Assembly (NCBI GenBank): GCA_963665265.2
Contig: OY762224.2
Span: 3,038,001 to 3,102,000, forward strand
Direction: 5' to 3'
Length of the DNA: 64,000 bases
Source: CAXXHQ01 sp963665265
Lineage (GTDB): Bacteria > Planctomycetota > Planctomycetia > Pirellulales > Thermoguttaceae
Part shown: in pieces, positions 51,001 to 63,000 of the stretch
Layout of the letters: the number at the start of each line of letters is the position of its first letter
Numbering within the stretch: the first letter of the stretch is position 1
Notes under the pieces: generated by a model
Told to the model about the DNA's origin: nothing
The model's database searches: none
The model's input: only the letters and a program-made list of their open reading frames with translations
Translations under genes and position numbers: made by a program

Positions 51001-54000
51001 TACGAAAATGGCATTTACAACAGCTGGACGTTCAATACTGTCCTTAGTCTGTTTGACAACTATTATGACGCCTCATTTGCGTGGTACATGAAGGACGGCC
51101 TGCCGCACCTCTGTGCTACCGAAAGCCAATCGCTCGCCGCGCCGACGATCGGAACTTTCGCCGAATCGAAAAATTGGATCGTCAACTCGACCGATGACAA
51201 AATCTTGCTAACTCTTGACGGCGTTACCGCAGGCGACGCCAATCTGGCCGCAGTCCGATTTTATTACTACGACGCAGTTGGGGCGTTACAATATCTGATT
51301 CCGGACATGTCGGGCAGCGACGGGTTTAGCGCCGTGATTTCGGGATCATCTTTCACCGCCGGAACGTACACGATCTACGCCGTGGCCTACGACGTGGCGG
51401 GCAACGCCAGCGAAGCGAAGGCCGTCACGCTTACCGTCTACCCCGCCGGTTACACGGCCGTCTCCACCGTCGAGCAATTGCAGGCGATCCAAAACAACCT
51501 CGGCGGCAATTATTTTCTCACCTGCGACATCGACGCCTCGGCCACCGCCCTTTGGAACTACGATTCGACGACCGGAACCTATCGCGGATTCACGCCAATC
51601 GGTTACGGCGACGGATTTACCGGAACGTTCAGCGGCAACGGTCATGTTATCTCTAATCTGTACGTCAATTACTCCAATTACGAAGATTCCTACGATGTCG
51701 GATTGTTTAGCTTTGTCGGGGAAGGGGGCAAGGTTGAACGCTTGCGCGTCGAGAATGCCAACATATCCGGCGATAGCTTAGTCGGCATTATTTCCGGCGA
51801 GTGCCTTTGGGGAACAATTTCAGACTGTTTCGTTAGCGGATGCGTTAGGGGCGCCAATGGCTTTGTCGGGGGAATAACCGGATGGAGTTCGGGAGTTATT
51901 CAACGGTGTCGCTCCGCGGGGACGGTAGATTCCAACGCAGGTTGCGTAGGAGGGCTCGTCGGAGAAATTGGCGACGTCGGAACGATAACGGACTCTTATT
52001 CCACTGCCTCGGCTAGCGGAACGACCAACGTCGGGGGGCTTGTGGGTTTGGCTATTGCGTCATCTGCCGCCCATAATTGCTATGCGACAGGATCCGTCTT
52101 CGGCACGCAAAGCGTCGGCGGTTTTATCGGCCATATAAACGGCGCCTCAGTTATAATTGACGATTGCTACTCGACAGGATACGTTTCAGGCAATTCATAT
52201 ATCGGAGGCTTTATAGGATACTGCCAAAGTGGAAGCGTCACAGACTGCTTCTCGCTCAGCGACGTAACCGGGAATTCGTCCTACGCTCGAGTGGGCGGTT
52301 TTGCAGGGGTAGCAAGCTCAACTACCGGAACGATTACGAACTGCTATTATCTGAACGTCGCTACTATTACGAATAATGGCGTCGGCGGCATCAATTCATA
52401 CGTCACTTCCGTCGCCTTGGACTCGCTAGCCAGTAATACAGCCGCCGTCTATACCCGTAGCGGCAGCGAATGGAATTTCTCGGGCGCCTCCGCTAGTTGG
52501 ACCCTCGCCGGCCTGCCGCGCCTGAACGCCTTCGGCGAAGTTGACGACAATTTGCCGAGCGAAGTCGCGACCGGAACGTTGACTCTTGGCAGGGATTCTC
52601 GCGGCGGAGCCATGTATGATATTACGTTTACGGTAGCCGGCGCCGCGACTGACAAAGTGATTCTTCGGTTCTATTCCTCGGCGAACGGTTTGACCAAAGG
52701 CTCGCTGATTCGCGAAGACGCATTGAGCGATTTATTTGCTGCGGGAACGCATTCGGTCAGCCGCGCTCTTGCGACGCTTCAAGGAAGCCAATACGTCATT
52801 TGCGAAGTCGTTTGCGGCGATTCCGTTGCGACGGCGCACGCCTTCGCCTCGGCCCCCGCCGCTCCGACGAATCTTCAAGTGACGGCGCTTTCAGATACTT
52901 CGGTGAGTCTGTCGTGGACCGACAATGCCGTCGCAGGATCGGGATACGTCGTTGAACGCTCCACGGACGGCGTGCATTTTTATCGCACTATTGACGGGTT
53001 CCTTCCGGCGAATTCGTCGGGATGCACCATCTCCGGACTTACTGCGGGAACGACGTATTCCTTCCGTGTTATCGCCTACGAGGTCGCCTGCTCGGCTCCT
53101 TCAACCGCCGCCGAGATAAGCCTCGTTTCGACGTTACACGTCACCGACGTGGATTTCATCGTTGATTCCGACGGCCGACGTTGCGGCGTCGCCTATGACG
53201 TTTCCGGAATGCAAAGCAGTTCGGTGACGATCGAGGCGTCGCTCGTTTCGAGCGACGGCACGACGTATTCCTATTGGACCACGACCGACAGCGACGTATC
53301 GGTCGGATCGCACTACAACGAAAACACGCCGTGGTACGTTAACATGGATATCGTGCCCGTCGGCGAGTATGATTTCGTGGTCACGGTTTCGAACGGAGTC
53401 ACGTCGTCCTCGTACTCGTCGCACGTTTCCGCGCCGCAAGCTCTTACGAGCCTATCCGCGACGGTCGTTTCCGATACGGAAGTGACGTTATCATGGACGC
53501 TTCCTTCCTGGAACGGCGTTAGCCCGACGATTGACGCGATAATGCTCGAGGGATCGGCGGACGGCGTCAATTACCGGACCTTAGATTGGAATTGGGATCC
53601 AAGTTCGGGATCCGAAACGCTGTTCTTCCCCGACGGACTCGTATATTTTCGCGCTCGCGCCTACAGCTTATCCGCGGAAAGCAGTTCGACGTATCTATGC
53701 GCCAATACGTTGAACGCCAAGCTAGATTTGTCCAACTTCAGCTATTCCGGCGAAAGCGGATTGTATTCCTTGGCCTATCAAGTATCCGACGCCATCAGCG
53801 GTCCGATTACGATCAACGTCTATCGCTCGGCGAACGGCGCTTCAACCGGCGAAATTCTTGATAGCTACGTCTTTAGCGCTTCCAGCTTGCTCAGCGTGGG
53901 AAGCCATTCCGTCACATTCGCGCCAGCCGCCAACATCGACGCCGTCGACGGCGCTCTTATCGCTACGATCAGCAACGGCCAAACGAACTCTCAGGCTACG

Positions 54001-57000
54001 ACGAACGTCGTCGCACAGCCGACGAGCCTAGCGGTGACGGCTACTTCAACCTCCGTAATCCATCTTGCCTGGACCGACAACTCCTACGGCGAATCGGGCT
54101 TTGAAATTCAGCGCAGTCTTAACGGCGTTGACTGGACGCCGCTGATATCTCGTCCTGCTAATACGTTATCTTATGACGATCAGAACTTAACCGAGGGAAC
54201 GAAGTATTATTATCGCGTTCGGGCAACTAGCGCGACGGAGAACTCCGCGTACTGCGCTTCCAGATTTGCGACGACGTACTTAAACGCTCCGACCGACTTA
54301 TCCGTTTCCTCAATTTCCGTTAACCAAGTCAGCCTACAGTGGAATTACAACTCCACGCAAAGTACTTCTTACGTCATCGAACAACTCGCCTCGAACGGAG
54401 ACTGGTTTGCAATAGGGACGTCAACTTCTTCGTCGGCAACGATTTCGCCTAATTCGCCTTTTGATCTAACTAAGACAAATAAATTCCGCGTGTATGCCGT
54501 CGTCGGCGACTTGACTTCGCCTCCGTCGAACGTCGCAACTGTAAAAGCGGCTCTCTGCATCCGCCATTGGACAGGCTCAGCCGGTTCCAACTTGTGGTCG
54601 GTCGCAGAAAATTGGAGTAACGGAGTCCCTCAAGCAGGCGATGTTATTGAATTTGATAACGCTTGCGTCACGTACAACGATCTCTCTGCCGGAACGGTTT
54701 TCGATTCGATAAAGATCACCGCAAACAACGTGAAATTGGAAGGCAACGAAATAACGTTGAATAGCGGAATCTCCTTGTCGGCGGAAAACGCTCAAAGCGA
54801 GATTTCGTTAAACGTCACGATAGCGAACTCTGCGGCCTTCGAAGCGGCTAAGAACTCCGGCTTGCTTATGTCCGGCGGGATCGTCGCGAACGCCAGTTCG
54901 CTTACGAAATCGGGGGACGGCTTACTTACGCTCGCCAATGGCCTGTCCGGCCATACTGTGCAAATCGACGCAGGAACGTTGAAGATCGGAGCTGCTTCCG
55001 TTCTTACGTCTCTTTCGCTTTCCAACGGCGGAATTTTGGACCTAAACGGTTTCCAGTTAGTAGTTTCAAAGATAACCGCTTCTTCAGGAAGCGTCATCGA
55101 AAACTCCGACTCGGACGTCGCTTCAATTGAAGTTTATGTTAATCAAAACACGACGAATGTTTTTGCCGGATCAATCAAAGTCGGCCAAGGCTACGGAGAA
55201 GTCGCGCTAACGAAGAGCGGCGGCGGAACGCTCGTTCTGTCGGGCAAGAATGAATCAGCCGTCGCCACTACGGTCGCGGGAGGCACGCTGCAGGTCGGAA
55301 ACGAGTTCGGCAACGGATCGATCGTCGGAAATATCGTCAACAACGCGACGTTGAAGTTTCAAACAACGCTATCTCAAACCTATGACGGCGTGATCAGCGG
55401 ATCCGGCTCATTGATCAAGAGTGGCACAGGGACTTTGATCCTAACCGCCGTCCATTCGTTCACAGGAGAGACTACGATCAGTCAGGGAACGCTGCAAATC
55501 GGCGACGGGCTAACGACTGGAAGCGTCTTAGGAGCAATTGTCAACAATGGAGTGTTAACTTTGTTTCCGGCGGGGGACATTTCGTTCGCGAATGCCGTCT
55601 CCGGCACGGGAAGCTTGAAGTATTTGGGGACGGGAACCATTACTTTCAATTCGGCGAATACCTATACCTATACGGGATACACCGAAATCAGTTCAGGTTC
55701 GATGAATTTAGTGGGGACGATTTCAAATCCTTCAAATACGAGCGCGACGGGCGATGTGCTCGTGCGAAATGCGGAGCTCGTCGGCAACGGCTCTACTTCA
55801 CACGGCGTGACCATCGACCGCGGCGGCGTTTTGAACCCTATTGAAAACGGTTCTCCGACGACCATAAGCGTCGGCGACCTTGTGTTAAACGCTGGCGCCG
55901 TTTTAAAAACTACCGTTAACCGCACTGGCGCTCCTTACGGACCTTTCGGGCAAGTCGTCGTGACTGGGCGTGTGACGATCTACGACGCCGAACTCACGCT
56001 TCTTGGCGACGACGGAGACGGCAGCCAATTGGCCATCGTCATCATTCAAAATGACGGAACTGATTCAGTTCAGGGAAGGTTCGGCCAGAAAATCAGAACG
56101 GCTTCAGGCGAGGAAACGACACAAGAAATCGCCGAAGGCTCGGCCGTCAATGTGAACTACGTCATTTCCTATTGTTACAATGCCGAAACCGGCAAATTTT
56201 TCTCCGGCAATGACGTCGCATTAATTAAAAAGGACGATTATTACGCCGCACTGACGTTTACGACTCCCGCCTCGGTTTCCTATTACGGAGGCGTTACCGC
56301 GTATCTTTCCGTGGGGGCGAGTTCTCGCCTTGACGCCTCGGATTTGATTTACACATGGGAAGTAGTTTCAAAGCCGGCGGGCGCCGCTGATCCCCAGTTC
56401 TCCGTTAACGCCTCTTCGAGCTCCTATAATTCGACGGTGAGCCTTTTCGCGGCCGGCGAATATAAGTTTAGAGTTTCCGTCACCAGCTCGACGGAGTTTT
56501 GCTTGCAAAGCGAAGAAGTGACTTTAAACGTTGAACAGGTCGCATCGAGCATTTCGGTCGATCCCCAACTGACGATCGTCCCGTCCGGGGGAACGCAACA
56601 GTTTTCCGCGATCGCTTATGATCAGTTCGGCGACGAGCTTGCCGTTCAACCTACGTTTACCTGGTCCGCAAACGAGGGAACTGTCACCCAAGACGGACTC
56701 TGGACAGCTCCGTCGAGAGAGTCCAATTCAAGCGGAATTCAAGTGACCGCCACTTGCTACGATGAAAACGGGTCTCGGCAGTGCGACGGCGCCGGAACCG
56801 TATATGTGACGAATTCTCGCCCGGAGATCGACCAAGCCGCAAAAGCGGAAATTAGCGCGGACGGGCGTTCGGCAACGCTTTCCGTGCTAGGTAAAGACGA
56901 CGCCGGAGAAGGCTTGTTAACTTACTCATGGACAGCGGTCGCTCTTACCCCAGGCGCATCAACTCCCAGTTTTAGTAATTATAATGATAACTTGAATAAG

Positions 57001-60000
57001 AGCATCACGGCATCGTTTTCCTCCATCGGCACATATCGCTTCATCGTGACGATTAAAGATGCCGGCGGGCTTGCCACGATGACGGACGTCGTCGTGACCG
57101 TCTCCCAGAATCTCACGAGTATTGCCGTCCAAAGCTTTGATGACTACTATTTGACTCCCGGCGCATCTTATCAACTTGAGGCCGTCGGGTACGATCAATT
57201 CGGTCATGTTATGGCGTCCGCTCCGGCCTGCACCTGGACTTCAGGGGCCTCGGATTACTTTACCGTCGATTCCTCAGGACTCATGACCGTCTCCGACGAA
57301 GTTTACTACTACGAGGAAGTCACTGTTACGGCCACGGCCTCGGGAGGCGTAACGGCCTCTAAAACGTTTACCGCCTACAACTCCGTTCCGGAGATTTCGG
57401 TGGAGGCCGTCGCGACGATGAACGCGGACGGCGTGAGCGCGACTCTTACCGTATTAGGTTCGGATGATTCCGGAGAGTCGAATCTGACCTATTCCTGGAA
57501 CGTAGGGTCTCAAACAAGTAATGCCGCTACGCCGACTTTCGCCGATGAGGGCACGAACGGCGCGAAAAATACGACCGTTACGTTTTACGGTTTAGGATCC
57601 TATTCTTTGCAAGTCACCGTCACCGACAAAGGCGGCGTCGCGACGTATGCATCCGTAACGGTGGACGTGACCAAGACGCTAACGACCGTTTCTTTTAATA
57701 ACGCTCCGAATAGCGTCGCCGCGAACGGTTCCGTTTCGCTTGCTCTCCTTTACGCCGATCAATTTGGCAATACAATGACCGCCTCCGATTTATCGGACTC
57801 CGCCGTGACTTGGCGCGCCACCGCCGGCTCCATTAGCGCCGACGGCACGTATTACGCGCCGAACGCGTCGATGCCGGTTACTATCACCGCCGAAAAGGAC
57901 GGCGTAAGCGTTAGCAAATCGATAAACGTCGTCGTTGCGTCTCCGACGACTTCGGCGAGAACCGGCGATTCTTGGATGGAATCGTATTGGGAAGCGATGC
58001 TCGGCTCCTCCGGAACGAGCGGAACGGGGCTCCAGCACTATCGGCAGATCACCGGGCAATCGGTCGTCACCGTTAACGGCGGTAGTTATTCCGTCACTCC
58101 GAATTCCGTCGCCGCGCCGGGAGCGTTCGTTCTAACGACGAAGGGGAATTACTCCTCGAACACCGGAACCGTCACGACGACTCTTGACTACGTTTGCACC
58201 GTCGGCGACTCCAGTTATTCCGTGCGTGAAACAGACGCATCCAGTTTAACGATAACCGCTACTTTAAACGCGGACAATTCGTGGACCTACCTCGAAACGT
58301 ACACGTTGACCTACGGCATCGCTATGCTTTCCGGAACGTCGCTTCCTCACGCTGCTGGGAGCTACACTTATACGTTCAGCGCCTACGGATCCGCTTCGAC
58401 CTCTTACTACACTTGCACGGTCGTCGCTTCGATGGAAGCCGCAGGCTCATACGTCGTCGACGGCGTAACTGGCGACTGGACGCAGACGGTTAGCAACTCG
58501 GACACGATATCCTATACGTCCGCCGGGGTCAGCCGCTCCGGTTCGGGAAGCACGACCGCCAATAGCGTCCTCGGCGGCGAGACTTATAGTCCTTCCAACT
58601 CATACCAGTATGCGATTTATTACGCACTCTCGTCCGGAACGTGGACCGCTTCCGGATCCGCGTCAAACGTAAAGGCTCTTTCACAAACTTCAAACTCGAC
58701 TGGCGATGATACGACGGACGGCATTACCCAGAGTTGGACTAAATTCGACGCAAGCTCCTATCGGTATCAATCGAATTACTCCTACGCGGGAACGGCGACT
58801 ACCGGCGCATGGACGATGACTTCCGGCGGCGGCAGCTCCTCGGGAAGCGGTAGCGGGTCTTCCGAGTATTTCGGAGGCGGCAGCTATAGCTACTCGGCAA
58901 GCGGCGGAACGATCAGCGGCGGCTATTCCAAAAGCGGAAATAACGCGTCAGTCTATTCTTACCAAGCTACCGCAACTTGGAGCAGCGCCTCAGGCTGGTC
59001 GCAATCCGGATCGAAAACGGTCGCAAATTCCGGGGAACAATATTATAGCTATTCAGGAGCCGGTATGTACGCCGACTCCTCGACCGATGACGACCAGTCC
59101 TATAGCGTATCGGGAGTGCAGTCGGAAAACGGCTCAGATCACGAAATATATAGCGAAACTGATTCCTACGCTCTTGCTTCGGATGGAACCTGGGCGTTCG
59201 TTAACTCCGTTAGCTGGACCGCCGGCAACGGATACGGCTATTCAGCGTATTCAGGAGCAGGCCAATACGCCTATAGCGATAGCTCCCAATCCATGTCAGG
59301 AACTTTTTCGGAAAATGGATACGATCGAAGAGTTTATAACTATGACGGCAGAACTTCTTCCGCCGTTGAAACTATAAGCGGAGAGGATTCTTATTCGTAC
59401 TCCGGTTCAGGATCTTACACGTCGCTAAAAGTTTCTCTCCTCGATGAACATGACGTGATTCAAAGCTTCAGCGGTGCGTTAAGCGAAAGCGGCAGCACTT
59501 GGGAAAGTTTCAACGAAAACAATTCCTATTCGCAGTCTAACGGGAACTGGATTCTTCAGAGCGGAGTCGGAGTCTCTTCCGGAAGCGGCAGTTCGCATTC
59601 CTCCTACTCCGGATCAGGGTCGTATGTCCACTACGATTACGCATTCTATAATTCGACGGACAATGATTACGACGTAATGCGAGGGGATTTCGCGGAATCC
59701 GGCAGCGAGGACTCCTCTTACAATTATAATCTGAATGGAACGGCCATCGGCGGGGTTTGGTCGTACTCGGGATCGCAAACTAATACGAGCGGAGGGCAGT
59801 CGCTCTTCTCCGCGCACGCGAGCGGAAAGGTCGACTCTTCTTGGAATAATTATTCCGCGACCGGAACGCGTAGCGAAAATTGTAACGCCGATGATTCCTA
59901 TAGTTTCTCGTTATATTATAAAGCGAACGCGGCGAACGGCGATTGGGAGTCGTCGGGCGGAACAGGCTTCTCCGCGGGAGGCGGTTACCGCTACCAAACT

Positions 60001-63000
60001 CTTTCCGCCAGCGGAGACTATTCCGCCTCCGGAAATTACTACAACTCCAAGATCGCCGGAAAATTCTCGTTCGGCAGCGGAAGCGGATATTCCTATTCTT
60101 ACGATACGGACTCGTCGTATAGCGACGGCGAGTGGACGACCAGCGGCAGCGGAACAGAGAGTCTTTACGGCTCCTCTCGCTCCGACTACTCCGGAAGCGG
60201 CAGCTATACCCGGTCTAACTGGCGCGGAGACGGCACGACTACCGGAACGCTTGCGGAGTCCGGGCATGCCGGCGAAACGTACTCCTATGTGAAAAACTAT
60301 GACATTGAGTCTGACGGATCGTGGCGAGAAACGAACGGCACGGGCGGTTCGAGCGGCTCCGGATTCACGTATTCCCAATACAGCGGCGAAGGGGATTATT
60401 CGTCGACCGTCTACGGATCCTCGTGTGAGGGAGCGGTAACCGAAAACGGCTGGGAAGGCTCTTCTTACTCCTTCAAAACCGAAGCGAAGTTCAATAACGG
60501 GTATTGGAAGGAAAGCGGAAGCAAAACGGCCTCCGGAAGCGGACATAGTTGGAGAGATTTTGACGGAACCGGCGCCTTTTCAAATAGCCAATTGGGAAGC
60601 GGATTCGACTTAAACGGGACAGTGGATGAAAACGGTTGGGATGAAACGAATTTTATCTCCAAAAAAGAATACGCCTTGGATTTGAACGGAGATTGGCAAG
60701 CGGCGTCCGGATCGGCGACGGCGTCCGGATCCGGCTTGATGCACGCTTCATACTCGGCCAGCGGGGCGTTTAGTTCGATGTCCGTTTACTACGGCGAAGC
60801 TCAAGGAAATGCTTCGGCGAGCGGTTTCGACGATTCGTCGTACAACTACTCGGAAAATTATTCCCTTAATATTACGACCGACACTTGGTGTGGTGCGTCC
60901 GGATCAGGCGGCACGAGCGGAAGCGGCGAAACCCACTGGTCCTACGTCGGTTCAGGCTCGATGACGGTCAATAGATACGATATTCCCGTCAACGGATATC
61001 AAAACTATTACTGGAACGGTTTGAGCGTTCCCAGCAATTTTACGGCGTCAGGCAAAGATGATTCGTCGTATGAGTATGAAACGACGGCGACCTGTTACCG
61101 CGGCAATTGGTCGCAATCCGGCAGTCGGGCGGCGACCGCTTCCGGATCATCTTCCGGTTCGTACTCCGGTACGAAGTCTTATACCGTGGCGGGATGGAGC
61201 GGCATTACGGGAACGATGTCGGCCTCCGGCGACTCGAGCGACTCATATTACTACACCGTCGGATCTAAACTCCGAGCGAACGGCGAGTGGAAGGATTTGA
61301 CCGGCAGCGGTTCCGCCTCCGGAACGGGAAATGACCATTGGTCCTATGCGGAAAGCGGAAATTATAGTTGGTCCACGTCTCCGTATTATTATTACGGCTA
61401 TTACGCGGGTAATTCTTATACCGTTTCCGGATCGGCGAGCGCGAGCGGGCACGGCGATGCTCACCGCGAATATTCGACTTCCAGCAATCTCAAAGTCGTG
61501 GATTATTGGTCGCACTGGATTACGTCGGGATCGGCCACGACGACCGAAGAGGGCGGAATGAATTATTCCTATTCCGGCTCCGGCAGCGGAGCGTGGTCGT
61601 CGCACGACGAGGACAGCGGCGACCACTACGAGTGGTCGAGAGACGATGCTGCCGATTCCGCGTACAGCGAAAAAGGAAGCGGCGACTTTACCTATTATCA
61701 ACGCACCGTTTGGACGAACAAAAATGATAATTGGTCGGTGCAATCTCAAGTTCTTTCCTCAAGCGGATCCACGCACGCCTCCACGCATTTTAGCGCTCAT
61801 GCGTCCGGCTCCAACTACTCCTACACGGAAGGCTACTACGGCGAAAGCGAATACAACTCGGACTACCGCATGTCCGCCTCCTCCGATTTGTACTACGACG
61901 GCAGCTTCAGCGAACACGTCACGCGTTCGCGAAATTCCAAAGGGCAGTTAGTGACCTCCGGAACGTCGCAAGAGTCCAGGCATTATTCCGGCTCCAGCGA
62001 TTACGATTGGGCGGATAATAACTTCGGTAACTCCGACTCTTACTACTGGTACGATTCCGTCGAGTCGAATAATCATTCTAAGTTTCATGAAAACAGCGAC
62101 TACGACTGCATCGATACGTTCGTGACCACCTACGATTCCGACGGCAACGCCGTCTATTCCAGCACGTACGACGATTATTACCACTGGGGATACTCTTCCA
62201 GCAGCTGGGGAAGCGCCACTTACACGTACTCGAACGGGGAGAAGGATCACACTTCGTACTCCAATAGTTACGGTGATTCCTGGACCAGCGACGGCGGTTA
62301 CGGGTGGTATTGGTGGGGCGGGTATTACTACGGCTACTACAGCTACTACGGACGCCCCAGCGGCTCGAACCCGTACGGCGCCGACGTTTTGACGACGTGC
62401 CCCAACGGTCTTCAGAACCCGGCGGAAACGAACGGTTCGTTGCACAACGGCTATTTCGGCGGGCTGGGCTTCAGTTCGGCGACCGGCGTGAAGAGTATCG
62501 TTGCATCCGAAGCGGGAAAAGCTTTGCCGCTTATCCCCCATGGAACGGGTTATTATTACTATAACTTCACGGCTTGCGCGCCGTGGCTCGCCTCCTACTC
62601 GGTGACGACTTCGTCCTTCGCCTGGCTTGCGCCCACTACGGCCGCGAACATGACGGTGAACGGCGGATATGTCCCCTGGATGGCTCGCTTCGACATCTCG
62701 ACGCCTCGAGCGAACAAAGTTCCTAATCTCAATAATTCCGTCTTAAAGGGGAATTCGGATTCCGCCGCGACTGCCGCGACCGCCGCGGCGAAAAGCGCGG
62801 CTCCCGGTTCGTCCTACTCTTTCGGAAACGGGATTCTCGCCTCCTTTGACGACGCCGGAAATCTTATCGGTTTAACCGACCCGACCGCGAACGAAACGAC
62901 TTGGAACTATGACGATTCAAACCGCGTGACGAGCGTGAGCGACGAGCTCGGAAACTCTAAGCTCTACGTTTACGACGACTCGGACAACCTTGTGCGTTAT

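Noticed and set aside
59911..60546. 211-codon minus-strand frame opposite the Tyr/Ser/Gly repeats
   Set aside because: Antisense product of the repetitive sequence; no domain or start signal.
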